From NCBI RefSeq assembly GCF_003473545.1, contig NZ_QUCM01000004.1, positions 1-64,000 of the forward strand: DNA of 64,000 nucleotides, written 5' to 3'. The DNA is from Clostridium sp. AM22-11AC. GTDB lineage: Bacteria > Bacillota > Clostridia > Lachnospirales > Lachnospiraceae. The notes under the pieces are model-generated. The model was given only the letters and a program-made list of their open reading frames with translations, was not told the DNA's origin and ran no database searches. Every line of letters begins with the position of its first letter. Position 1 is the first letter of the stretch. Of this stretch, positions 27,401 to 35,003 are shown piece by piece. A program made the translations under genes and the position numbers.

Positions 27401-29313
27401 CAGCACAGATCGTAGTTGCAGAAGGTGTTGACGAGCCTGAGGTTACTTTTGTTCCGGTTGTAAAGAGCCTGGAGTACAAGGAAGCTGGCTTCTTCATGTC
27501 TCCTGCCAACTATTACATTACTTTCGAGAATGATACAGATACTGATGCTAAGAAGGTGCTGGCAGATTATCTTGACGCAGTAAAATCTGTTACGGTTGGT
27601 GATGTGACTTATACAAAGGCATTACTTGGACTTGGATATAATAATAATGAGTTCGCAGCTTCTGTTGTAGACAGTGGTTACGGTAGCATTAATGACTGCC
27701 TGCGTATGACTGTTGATACTGGATTTACAGGTGATACAGTTGAAATTGTTGTTGAGGCAGAGGGATATGATACCATTACTCTTACTGCTGTAAAGAACAG
27801 CAATGGCAGATATGTTCTGAAAGATGGTTCCGAAATTGTTCCTCCTGCAGAAGATAAGGATGCTCCAAAGCTTACTGGACAGCTTAATATCCAGCGAGGA
27901 AATGAATGGACACTGAAAGGTAATGCAGAGTATCTGAAAGCAATTACTTCTGTTAAGTATGGAGAAGAAGAACTTGACACAACAGTAAATGACACAGAGA
28001 TTACCATTGATACATCTGAATTACCGGTTGGTACACATAAACTCACAATTGAAGCAGATGGATACAAGAGCCAGGTAATTGAAGTAATTATTGAGTCTGA
28101 TGGTAATGCCGGAGAAGATGAGGGCGTTGAGGGACTTACCTTTGAGAAAGCTCATGTGAAATATTGGTTTGATGATTATGATACATATCGCTTAACATTT
28201 ACTGATGAGAAAATTAACGATGTCAGCAGAGATCTTTACTTAAAAGCTATCGATTATATTGAGGTTGGAGATGTAAAATATTCTTATGGTACTCCAGATA
28301 TTAGCAAAAACTCAAATAAATTTAAGCAGGGTGGCACTAATACAGAAACCGGAGAGCAGGAATATATCGATTTTACAACTGATATTGCTGATTTTGGTAC
28401 AGACGGTACTCCGGTTAAAGTCACTATTTACTCTACTGCTAAAGCAGACTATGATCCATATGTATTCTATCTGAAAGCAGGCAAATTAGTTGCAGCACCT
28501 GGTGAAGATAATTCTGGAGATAATGGAAACGATGAAAGTGATAAGGATATCACTTTTGAAGAAGTTTCAGTAGATAGTTTCCTGGCGAAGTATGAAGCAT
28601 ATCGTTTACTCCTTAAAGTAGACACCATAAACGATATTTCAAGAGATACCTATCTTGGTGCTATAGATTATATAATGGTAGGACAGCATCAGTATGAAAG
28701 CTGTAGTTATGGTTCTATATCAGATCAGCAGTTTAAAGTAGGTACAACACCTGAAAGTGATGGTATGGGAAAAGGAAAAGATTACATTGATTTTGCTAAG
28801 GATGGTTTCGATGCTTACGAAACAGGTGATCTGATCAAAGTTACTATTTACAGTAAGAAGAGCGAATATGGTTCTTATGTATTCTATGTAAGAGATGGCG
28901 AACTGGTAGACCCAACCGAAGCAGAGGAAGAACTTTTAGATGAGCAGGAAATGAAAGAAGAGGCTCAGGAAGAAGTAACTGTTCCTGAAACAAAGGATGA
29001 AACAGTTGTTCCGGAAGTTCCGGCTGATAAGGATGCAGAAGAAGTTCCGGCAGAAGATGAAGTAACCGAACCTTCTGAGGAAGATAAGGAAGATACTGCA
29101 GAAGAGCCGGCAGAGGATAAGCCAGAGGAAGATGCATCTGAGGATAAGGACTCCGAAGATAAGGATACAGAGGAAACTCCAGCTGAAGAAGATAAAGAAG
29201 ATGCTTCCGAGGACAATAACTCCGAAGACTCCAATGAAGATGTTTCCGAAGACAATGCAGCTGACGATGTTGCCGAAGATACAGAAGCAACCGAAACAGA
29301 AGGAGAAATCTAA
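24451..29313 (+). CDS. Large secreted protein with cell-wall-binding repeats and HID-like domains
   Basis: About 1620 residues. A signal peptide (MRKTGRTKALLAMFLAAAS to AFGAQA) is followed by choline/glucan-binding-type repeats (GWVHTASGWYYL, GWYQDAAGKWYFF, GWQWVDGRSYYF) over about residues 30-160, a Gly/Ser patch, and a linker of GNTNN units encoded by near-identical 15-bp repeats (about 25140-25225). The body holds several units ending in the IEADGYKS or VEAEGYDT pattern with YLKAITSVKYGEEEL, which resemble HID (DUF1533) domains known from the streptococcal haemoglobin receptor Shr. The two last units (ISRDTYLGAIDYIMVG-type) are near-duplicates. The C-terminal ~120 residues are almost all Glu, Asp, Pro, Thr and Ser, with no LPXTG anchor. 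It is probably wall-attached through the N-terminal repeats. Haem or haemoprotein binding is inferred. apbE follows without a gap. Confidence 0.82.
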   Translation: MRKTGRTKALLAMFLAAASLQAGTAFGAQAAIGSQLQAGTWVKEDAGWKYRKPSGEMATGWVHTASGWYYLQPETGIMATGMLRINDRTYYFNQTPDAVEGKMVTGWYQDAAGKWYFFSTTADSTEGAAVTGWQWVDGRSYYFELAAGENTGKMFANDVTPDGYKVNADGQWVDENGNIQVVPGKGFSSNPGKDTNSKTTVRGGGGGGSSHSSSGSTDNGNNNANNGNTNNGNTNNGNTNNGNTNNGNTNNGNTNNGNTNDSNSSNDNTNNGNNSNNGNNQPDQNKAVFVKQDQTKLTELNSLGWWITVAFEDGYNAGNTKVYADGVDVTAALSNVTDDGSICKLAVTKAPAVLTVSSNDDGAQVQTVSLDDTAADGIIYTGDSYLPEKIMTHGPVSIWDYYLTNYADDGSVRYSPSKTTFALGEKPVAHPAYSPDAELSEDGKATVTIMFNYNTDDEKEWFDGINRLQLVEYNENKNTINSDLVFDRAKDVAHGSGRVGELTIKSGQGNFTNNGRYYVRVESKAGTSALVPIHVVNAQAPVLKLQETAQSGVNLHFQVENMVYGIETPISRVVLEGPTETVELNEIDDWFLFSQDLFVLYNDNVDHLKYKGNYKLTVYADGFKATSVSFKVTNGENVPSKDEMGISQYSFDGVSTASTGSGGGSSSGESSSGSSAISANLVFDTDLLVNAELLEEAGRSTAESEAVVDWWYNIIKDAVFDRAEGKYYDWTDYVSSVENKKYEDDQILSFEDYKRTGVTWSNSPATAKEVLEDGLLGEIQNNGDFARPAAGAFTVEQNKEGENVVLKHENAQYLAAIKNVVINDSWTGLAKDKYTVDVEKGTLTLDQSLFTPGEEYKIAVEADGYQMNAFKITYDQLLEEGLTLTVKYPDGKNEYASDKRTFGKIQGYYADAEVDVTGSEGGFLKYLTSVVLDEDDTLYTKGYEGSDAAYYEISADKKSLTIGNIKPGTHTLTLRAKGYVDALTAQIVVAEGVDEPEVTFVPVVKSLEYKEAGFFMSPANYYITFENDTDTDAKKVLADYLDAVKSVTVGDVTYTKALLGLGYNNNEFAASVVDSGYGSINDCLRMTVDTGFTGDTVEIVVEAEGYDTITLTAVKNSNGRYVLKDGSEIVPPAEDKDAPKLTGQLNIQRGNEWTLKGNAEYLKAITSVKYGEEELDTTVNDTEITIDTSELPVGTHKLTIEADGYKSQVIEVIIESDGNAGEDEGVEGLTFEKAHVKYWFDDYDTYRLTFTDEKINDVSRDLYLKAIDYIEVGDVKYSYGTPDISKNSNKFKQGGTNTETGEQEYIDFTTDIADFGTDGTPVKVTIYSTAKADYDPYVFYLKAGKLVAAPGEDNSGDNGNDESDKDITFEEVSVDSFLAKYEAYRLLLKVDTINDISRDTYLGAIDYIMVGQHQYESCSYGSISDQQFKVGTTPESDGMGKGKDYIDFAKDGFDAYETGDLIKVTIYSKKSEYGSYVFYVRDGELVDPTEAEEELLDEQEMKEEAQEEVTVPETKDETVVPEVPADKDAEEVPAEDEVTEPSEEDKEDTAEEPAEDKPEEDASEDKDSEDKDTEETPAEEDKEDASEDNNSEDSNEDVSEDNAADDVAEDTEATETEGEI
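25140..25226 (+). repeat. Tandem 15-bp repeat within the surface-protein linker
   Basis: Five or more units of the type GGAAACACCAACAAC encode a GNTNN linker. Identical codons between units suggest recent expansion and likely length variation between strains. Confidence 0.8.
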
Positions 29314-30378
29314 TTGAAAAAATGGTGTCTGGTGATCTTGGCACTGATGTTATGCGGATGCAGTGCATCTACAAAAACAGCTGAAACAGAGGCGGTCAAA
29401 AATGACCGCCCTGTTTTGCGTACAGAGACAGGATCCGAAGAAAAGAACTTTACCGTATTTGCCATGGACACAGTGATGCAGTTCCAGATCTATGGCGGAA
29501 ATGATGACGTAGAAGAAAAAGTCCGGGGGAAAATAGAAGAACTGGAAGATACACTTTCTGTGACAAAAGAAGGAAGTCCCATGTGGAATTTAAACGAGAA
29601 GAAGAATGAGAACTTTGCAGAGGAATTTGCAAATCTGATGCTTCAGTCACTAAAACTTTGCAAAGATACAGACGGTGCCTTAGACATTTCCGCCTATCCC
29701 ATTGTAAAAGCCTGGGGCTTTACCACAGGTGAACATCGCATCCCCGATGAGGAAGAACGCAAAGCATTAGTCTCCCGCGTAGATTACCGCAAGATCCAGG
29801 TAAATGGTAATACTGTATCCATAGAACCGGATATGATGGTAGATTTGGGAAGTGTAGGAAAAGGCTATACAGCAGAGGTCCTGGCAAACCTGATGAAAGA
29901 AGAAGGTGTTACTTCTGCTCTTTTCAGTCTGGGAGGAAATATCCAGACAGTAGGTACAAAGTCGGACGGGTCTGACTGGTTCATCGGTATCCGGGCAGCA
30001 GAAGAGGACCGTTATCTGGGAGGTGTTTCTGTAACAGATAAGGCGGTGGTTACTTCCGGTGGCTACGAGCGTTATTTCACAGGTGATGACGGTCAGGTCT
30101 ACTGGCACATTATGGATCCTAAAACCGGTGCTCCGGCTAAAAATGGGCTGGTATCTGTGACCATTATCAGTGACAGCGGTTTCCTCTGTGATGGTCTTTC
30201 CACTGCCCTTTTTGTCATGGGTCCGGAAAAAGCGGCTGAACACTGGCGCAGCCACCAGAATTACGAGGCAGTCTTAGAAGATGATAAAGGCCAGATCTAT
30301 ATTACAGAAGGCCTGGAAAACACCTTCAAACCGGTAGATCTTGGCACAGAGCAGGAGATCCAGGTGATCCGCAGATAA
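29314..30378 (+). CDS. apbE: FAD:protein FMN transferase, ApbE-type lipoprotein
   Basis: Transfers FMN from FAD onto threonine or serine of extracytoplasmic electron-transfer proteins. The 354-residue protein starts with a lipoprotein signal (LALMLCGCSA, cysteine about residue 16) and carries TVFAMDTVMQFQIYG, the DISAYPIVKAWGF block, DLGSVGKGYTAEV, LFSLGGNIQTVG, VTSGGYERYF, HIMDPKTGAPA and LCDGLSTALFVMG, all usual for ApbE. The start is TTG 29314, immediately after the surface-protein stop and behind AGGAG inside that gene, so the two are translationally coupled. No clear flavinylation motif (S/T-G/A-A-T) was seen in the surface protein, so the acceptor may be elsewhere. Confidence 0.93.
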   Translation: MKKWCLVILALMLCGCSASTKTAETEAVKNDRPVLRTETGSEEKNFTVFAMDTVMQFQIYGGNDDVEEKVRGKIEELEDTLSVTKEGSPMWNLNEKKNENFAEEFANLMLQSLKLCKDTDGALDISAYPIVKAWGFTTGEHRIPDEEERKALVSRVDYRKIQVNGNTVSIEPDMMVDLGSVGKGYTAEVLANLMKEEGVTSALFSLGGNIQTVGTKSDGSDWFIGIRAAEEDRYLGGVSVTDKAVVTSGGYERYFTGDDGQVYWHIMDPKTGAPAKNGLVSVTIISDSGFLCDGLSTALFVMGPEKAAEHWRSHQNYEAVLEDDKGQIYITEGLENTFKPVDLGTEQEIQVIRR

Positions 30379-30468
30379 AGACGGCTTGTAAAGACAAATG
30401 CAGCATGGTATCATGAGTGAAGATATGAATAAAAACACAGATTTTCAGGAAAAAGGCGGACATATTTT

Positions 30469-30810
30469 ATGAACATCCAGATCTTCGGCACAAAAAAGTG
30501 CAATGATACAAAGAAAGCAGAACGCTTTTTCAAAGAGCGTGGCATCAAATACCAGTTCATTGACATGAAGGAAAAAGGCATGTCAAAAGGCGAGTTTAAC
30601 TCCGTTGCCCAGGCAAACGGAGGCCTGGAAAATATGATCAACTGGGATGGGAAAGACAAAGATATTTTGTCCCTGATCAAATATATCGCAGAGGAAGATA
30701 AGCTGCAAAAAGTCCTGGAAAATCCCCAGGTGATCAAAACACCGGTGGTCAGAAACGGAAAGCAGTCTACCTTAGGCTATCAGCCGGATGTGTGGAAAAA
30801 ATGGGAATAG
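30469..30810 (+). CDS. ArsC/Spx-family thioredoxin-fold protein
   Basis: A 113-residue member of the ArsC/Spx/YffB family: IFGTKKCNDTKKAERFFKERG with one N-terminal cysteine (about residue 11), DMKEKGMSKGEF, and the C-terminal TPVVRNGKQSTLGYQPDVW with the cis-proline TP and a G-Y-x-P-D-x-W finish. The CxxC of Spx is absent. Its role could be arsenate reduction or a Spx-like redox function; family membership alone does not decide. Confidence 0.85.
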   Translation: MNIQIFGTKKCNDTKKAERFFKERGIKYQFIDMKEKGMSKGEFNSVAQANGGLENMINWDGKDKDILSLIKYIAEEDKLQKVLENPQVIKTPVVRNGKQSTLGYQPDVWKKWE

Positions 30811-30851
30811 ATAGGTAATAGATAAAAATAGCAGAAAAATGCGTATAATAA

Positions 30852-30904
30852 AAAAGCAGGTCGCAGATATCACATTTTATGGAAATATCCGCGACCTGTT
30901 TTAT
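30852..30904. terminator. Bidirectional terminator
   Basis: GCAGGTCGC-A-GATAT pairs with ATATC-C-GCGACCTG around a 14-base loop, flanked by A-rich and T-rich tracts, between convergent genes. Confidence 0.85.
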
Positions 30905-30937
30905 ATTTGCTGTGAGAACCAATAATAGGAATAGATC

Positions 30938-31405
30938 TTACGCGTTCTTCTGTGCGCAGAACTGATCCATTACTTCCACCAGATTTCTGTGGTCTTCCAG
31001 ATGAGGCAGACCGGAGATCATGGCAACACCGCGGAACTCATCATTTACAATAATTGGAAATCCACCGCCGCAGAATGCATAGTGGGACTCGTCCTGCTGC
31101 CAGTTTTCCTTTACACCGTTTAATTCCCGCTCAACAGCTGCACGCAGAGAAGAAGTATGGCAGCGCTCAACCGTGTGCTGCTTGCGGTTCATCCACTGGT
31201 TATTGCTTTCGTCTGTTCCCGGAAGGAAGGACTGATACAGGATAATATCATCAAAAACAATACGGATGGCGATTGGCTTTGGAGTGGTCAGACCACGCTC
31301 GCGAAGCATGGTTCCCAGTGTGTAAGCATCATTGTAATCAAAAGAAGAAAAGTGGATACGCTCTTCCTGGCTTTTGATCTCTTCTAACATTTTTAAATCG
31401 TACAT
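30938..31405 (-). CDS. UPF0303/GlcG-HbpS-like haem-degrading-domain protein
   Basis: A 155-residue protein matching the UPF0303 family (HbpS/GlcG fold, sometimes labelled haem-degrading domain): PKPIAIRIVFDDIILYQSFLPGTDESNNQWMNRK, HTSSLRAAVE, HYAFCGGGFPIIV and MISGLPHLEDH are the conserved stretches. ATG 31405 follows GAGAGGG; an upstream hydrophobic extension is rejected. The gene is single, convergent with the ArsC-like gene. The enzymatic role of the family is uncertain. Confidence 0.82.
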   Translation of the reverse strand: MYDLKMLEEIKSQEERIHFSSFDYNDAYTLGTMLRERGLTTPKPIAIRIVFDDIILYQSFLPGTDESNNQWMNRKQHTVERCHTSSLRAAVERELNGVKENWQQDESHYAFCGGGFPIIVNDEFRGVAMISGLPHLEDHRNLVEVMDQFCAQKNA

Positions 31406-31607
31406 AAGAATACCCTCTCTATACTCATATTTTTCCAGAATTATTATAGCCTTTAAATAGAAATGTGTATAGTAAAAAAATAAAGTCCCCAAAACTGTTT
31501 CTAAAACTAACCCTTAGTTAATATTTTCCCTGAAGGAACAGCTGTATAGTTCAGATATACAGAACAATAGGATCAGTTTCATAATTTGTAAGAAAGAGGG
31601 AAAATGG

Positions 31608-32222
31608 ATGTTTGGATTGGAAATAGCCACATTGCTATTGGGAATTAGTTTTATTGCAGCAGGCATGATCCAGAGCAGAAAGACGGGGCAGAAAAAATGG
31701 CGTATTTTAATGATCATTGGGATCATCCCGGTTCTGGTCAGTGTATTTTTATTGGTCTGCACATTCTGGCTCTTATATGGGATCCAGGTCCAGGAGCCGG
31801 TTGCAGGTCCAACAGAAAACGGAAAGATCATTACGGAAAACACAGATGCAGAGCCAGAACCAGGTTCCGGTTCAGATTCCAACATCCCTGGCAGCGACTG
31901 GCGCACTTACAGGGCTTATTCCGAAGACCTGCACCTGGATGATACAGGCGCTCTCATTTTCTGCCTTTCCCCATTAGATAATAGAAACGGCTATGCTGTA
32001 TATGACAGCGCAAACGGTGCCAGAGTAGGAACTCTTTTATGGGGATCAGAAAAAGAAGCGGACTGGCAGGCTAAAGCACAGATGGAAGACTTAGATCATG
32101 ACGGGATAAAAGAAATCGGCATATCCATGGCAGATGGAGAAATCCTGTGGTACCATTACCGGGAAGGTTTGGAGGATACCTGGCCGGAGAATAAATGTGG
32201 TTGTTTTGAAAAAGTTGATTAA
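31608..32222 (+). CDS. Membrane-anchored protein of unknown function with an EF-hand-like loop
   Basis: 204 residues, not recognised as a named family. Two hydrophobic helices (about residues 4-20 and 32-55) are followed by a Pro/Glu/Gly/Ser linker and an extracytoplasmic domain. Near residue 165 EDLDHDGIKEIGI has the D-x-D-x-D/G calcium-loop pattern of FG-GAP or dockerin-like repeats. The AGAGGG site before ATG 31608 supports the start. It stands alone. Confidence 0.65.
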   Translation: MFGLEIATLLLGISFIAAGMIQSRKTGQKKWRILMIIGIIPVLVSVFLLVCTFWLLYGIQVQEPVAGPTENGKIITENTDAEPEPGSGSDSNIPGSDWRTYRAYSEDLHLDDTGALIFCLSPLDNRNGYAVYDSANGARVGTLLWGSEKEADWQAKAQMEDLDHDGIKEIGISMADGEILWYHYREGLEDTWPENKCGCFEKVD

Positions 32223-32285
32223 AAAATTAACAAAAGAAAAGCCTGTAATTATGGGAAAAACTGTAAAAACTTAAGATTATAAACA

Positions 32286-32313
32286 TTGACATTTCCATAC
32301 AGAGTGATAAAAT
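32286..32313 (+). promoter_or_regulatory. Promoter of the short-chain dehydrogenase gene
   Basis: TTGACA (32286-32291) and TAAAAT (32308-32313) with 16-base spacing lie about 48 bases before the start codon. Confidence 0.6.
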
Positions 32314-32360
32314 ATTAACAGAGTTAAACAGAACATATATCTGGAAAGGGGATTTTGGTT

Positions 32361-33185
32361 ATGGCAATGAATATTGATTTTACTGGAAAGACAGTCCTTG
32401 TTACAGGTGGTGGACGTGGACTGGGTAAAGAGATGGCACTTCAGTTTGCAGGATGTGGCGCAAACGTATATATTGCAAACCGTAAAGAAGATCAGGGCCT
32501 TGCTACTGTAAAAGAGATCGAGGCACTTGGCGTAAAGGGCGGCTTTACAAAATGTGATGTAGCTGTGGAAGAAGACGTTAAGAAGCTGATCGCTGACGCA
32601 GCAGCATTTGGCGGCGGAAAGATCGATGTGATCGTAAATGCAGCAGGCGTAATTTCCCTTCAGGATATGATGCATACAACTACAGAAGAGGTTCAGAGAC
32701 TGTTCAATATCAATGTAGTGGGAACCGTACATATGATCAAACATGGTCTGGCACATCTGGAAGCAAATAAGGGCGGAAACATGATCCTTGTATCCTCTAT
32801 TGCAGGCAGAGACGGTATGGGAATGCTCCAGACTTACAGCGCATCCAAGGCAGCTGTAACAAGCCTGATGCAGTCCGCAGCAAAACATGCAGCTCCTTAC
32901 GGAGTCCGTGTAAATGCTATTCTCCCGGGAATTATCCGTACAGCAATGTGGGAAGAGATCCTGGAAGGCATGAACAATGGCTGGGATCCAGAAGTTCATA
33001 ATGAACTGACTCCTGAGAAACGTGAAGAACTGTGGAATGCTTCCGTTAAGAGCATGATCCCGCTGGGACATGATCAGAAGGAAGAAGATATTGCCTGGGC
33101 AACCGTATTCCTTGCAAGTGACTTCGCCCGCGAGATCACAAGCCAGGCACTGTGCATTGATGGTGGTACTACCTCCGGAAGATAA
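32361..33185 (+). CDS. Short-chain dehydrogenase/reductase
   Basis: A classical SDR of 274 residues. The nucleotide-binding TGGGRGLGKEMA lies near the N-terminus, with NAAGV, the catalytic serine in SSIAG, the active-site YSASK, and PGIIRTAMW after it. The C-terminal IDGGTTSGR is typical of the large ketoreductase/hydroxysteroid-dehydrogenase-like group. Substrate cannot be read from the sequence. ATG 32361 is used here; TTG 32355, closer to the GGGGA site, is equally possible. The gene is monocistronic between its own promoter and terminator. Confidence 0.9.
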   Translation: MAMNIDFTGKTVLVTGGGRGLGKEMALQFAGCGANVYIANRKEDQGLATVKEIEALGVKGGFTKCDVAVEEDVKKLIADAAAFGGGKIDVIVNAAGVISLQDMMHTTTEEVQRLFNINVVGTVHMIKHGLAHLEANKGGNMILVSSIAGRDGMGMLQTYSASKAAVTSLMQSAAKHAAPYGVRVNAILPGIIRTAMWEEILEGMNNGWDPEVHNELTPEKREELWNASVKSMIPLGHDQKEEDIAWATVFLASDFAREITSQALCIDGGTTSGR

Positions 33186-33238
33186 TCATATGACATGAAT
33201 TGAAAAATTTAAATTAAAGAAATAAAGAGATAAAAAGA

Positions 33239-33280
33239 GCAGCCGCTTTTGGAAAATGAATTCCATTAGCGGCTATTTTT
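33239..33280. terminator. Terminator between SDR gene and ATPase pseudogene
   Basis: AGCCGC pairs with GCGGCT, with an inner GGAA/TTCC pairing, followed by seven T residues on the plus strand. It separates convergent sequences. Confidence 0.8.
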
Positions 33281-34028
33281 TTAATTCCATTCCTCTGCCA
33301 GTAGGAAATCCCGTATGTTGCGGTGTTTAATTCCGTTTCTGCTCATGTCGAATTCATCCAGAGAGACAACATATTTCGGGTAGTTATCACGGATGTTATC
33401 ATATGCTCCAAACTCACGCTGGATGGTTTCATCGGATGCCAGCAAATAGGTAACCTGAACATACAGTTTTTCCCCGCGTTTGTCGCATACAAAGTCAATT
33501 TCCTTGTTTCCGGTTTTGCCTACTGTAACTTTATAGTCCCGGCGCAAAAGTTCCAGATAAAAGATACTTTTGAAAGCATTTCTGGATCGGTTCATCTGGC
33601 GCAATGGGGCGATACAGTTCCAGGAACTCTGCAAAGGAGAATGGATAAATAATAAACTCCACATAACGTCCGCCAAGATAAGTGGAAAGCTCACTGGAAA
33701 GAAGCTTTGCGTTTGAACCGGTGATATAGATGTCGCAGTCAAGGGATACACGCAGGGAGTTGATACACTTCTCCCAGTCTTTTACTTCCGGGATTTCATC
33801 AAAGAACAGATAGGCTTTACCGTTGATTTCTGTGGCTCGTTTTGTGATTTCATTATGCAGTGCCTTTGCAGTTTGCAGATATGCGTAGTTTAAATCCTCA
33901 AAATTAATAGAGATGAACTGAGCGGGACTGACACCGGACTCCATACCCGCTTTCAAAAATTGAAGTTTTTTCATTTCTCGAAACCGCTTCGCTGTACGTA
34001 TTATACTGTCTGCTAATAGTATATGCAA
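33281..34028 (-). pseudogene. DUF4143-type ATPase, deleted and frameshifted
   Basis: Two overlapping frames on the minus strand each hold part of an AAA_14/DUF4143 ATPase. The upstream part (33531-34028) carries the Walker B-like AYLFFDEIPEVKDW, ITGSNAKLLSSEL, and EFIIYPFSFAEFLELY; the downstream part (from about 33590 to 33281) carries FYLELLRRDYKVTVGKTGNKEIDFV and YVQVTYLLASDETIQREF. The P-loop N-terminus is absent and about 100 residues between the parts are missing, with a frame change near 33600. These ATPases are often carried on mobile elements and lost by erosion, as here. Confidence 0.8.
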
Positions 34029-34135
34029 GATGTCGCTTTCAAAAACGCAAATTTTTTTATTTTTTGAAAGTGGAAACTATGTAAAGGCAACCCGAAGGCT
34101 GCCCCAGGCATCAAGCCTATTCTGCTTACACAGGT

Positions 34136-34363
34136 TCATGGCAGTCTGCCGCCGTACACATCATAATCACTTATGAACCATTCTTCATAAGGATTACCAA
34201 AGTCATCTTTTGAACCGATTCCAATTCGTTCAAATACTTTTTGCAGATCTTCTGACGTGGTAGGAAACTTTACCCATTCGCCTACCAGCTCCCCTTCGTT
34301 ATATTTTCCGAGATTCGTGATGTAAGCTTCAAATGGGCAATCGTGGTCATATTCATATGCCAT
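34136..34363 (-). pseudogene. Truncated ArdA-like antirestriction protein
   Basis: 75 residues matching the start of the ArdA family: EAYITNLGKYNEGELVGEWVKFPTT, a VFERIGIG block and GNPYEEWFISDYD. ArdA, a DNA mimic that blocks type I restriction, is normally about 165 residues or more; here the frame leaves the family after SDYD and stops. It marks the former presence of a conjugative element. The start has an AGGAGG site, so a short peptide may still be made. Confidence 0.75.
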
Positions 34364-34714
34364 GCTATTTCCTCCTGTTTCATTTTTCAGGTCGTCACCC
34401 GGTTTTCGGAATCAAAAAAAGCGCCATACCCATCACCATTCCGGCAATGAGCAGACGCTTTATATTTTGTCCGTATTCTTTTGCAAAAGAGAAACAAATG
34501 AAATGTAAGTTTGTAGCTCATGTCTCATTTGTCTATGATAATATTAGCACAGGTCAATTCTGAAAAAAAGAGGCAGAATGGTAGTAAAAGGATAGCAATT
34601 GGTAACAAAATGGGAGCAATACGGAAACATGCTGCACATTCCCCTATCCTCTGTCCACAGACTCTACACATATAATAATTCCATAAAAAAATCCTTCCTC
34701 TTCTTCTTGATTAT
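34364..34714. other. Non-genic stretch with a small membrane-peptide remnant
   Basis: On the minus strand, about 34395-34497 encodes QNIKRLLIAGMVMGMALFLI followed by PKTG and a stop just before the ArdA fragment. It has no clear start codon and looks like the remains of a small mobile-element membrane protein. The remainder is A/T-rich with nothing recognised. Confidence 0.35.
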
Positions 34715-34873
34715 TTATTCTGCTTTAGAAAACTGATCTTTTCCAACAAAGCATAATGGACATTCAAAATCTGCCGGAACATCTTCCCATTTTGTTCCTG
34801 GTGCAATACCACCTTCTGGATATCCTTTCTCTTCATCATATTCCCATCCGCAAACATCACATACATATTTCAT
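34715..34873 (-). CDS. Rubredoxin (52 aa)
   Basis: A complete rubredoxin: [17 protein letters not shown] has the first CxxCG pair, [15 protein letters not shown] the family core, and [10 protein letters not shown] the second CxxC pair. One iron is held by the four cysteines; the protein donates electrons in oxygen and peroxide reduction in anaerobes. GGAGG lies eight bases before ATG 34873. The promoter upstream abuts a Fur/PerR-type palindrome, fitting control by iron or peroxide. Confidence 0.95.
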   Translation of the reverse strand: MKYVCDVCGWEYDEEKGYPEGGIAPGTKWEDVPADFECPLCFVGKDQFSKAE

Positions 34874-34907
34874 GACCAGTTCCTCCATAGAATTTATTCT
34901 TTATAAA

Positions 34908-34936
34908 AGTATATAACAATAATACATGATAGTCAA
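34908..34936 (-). promoter_or_regulatory. Rubredoxin promoter
   Basis: On the minus strand TTGACT (34936-34931) and TATACT (34913-34908) are separated by exactly 17 bases, about 35 bases upstream of the rubredoxin start codon. Confidence 0.75.
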
Positions 34937-34958
34937 GATAATAATAGTAATTATTATC
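34937..34958. promoter_or_regulatory. Fur/PerR-type operator
   Basis: GATAATAAT-AGTA-ATTATTATC is a perfect palindrome close to the Fur box (GATAATGATAATCATTATC) and to the PerR pattern. It touches the -35 of the rubredoxin promoter and lies between the rubredoxin and yaaA genes. Which family member binds cannot be told from the site alone. Confidence 0.7.
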
Positions 34959-35003
34959 ATTTTTGCAATGAACATTTCTACGTTATGTTCTTCTATCACG
35001 ATT

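Noticed and set aside
28844..29368. Long minus-strand open frames under the acidic tail of the surface protein
   Set aside because: They are Leu/Ser-rich mirror images of Glu/Asp codon repeats and have no start signals or family likeness.
32277..33071. 264-codon minus-strand frame opposite the SDR gene
   Set aside because: It is antisense to a well-supported dehydrogenase and its sequence is Cys/His-rich without family likeness.
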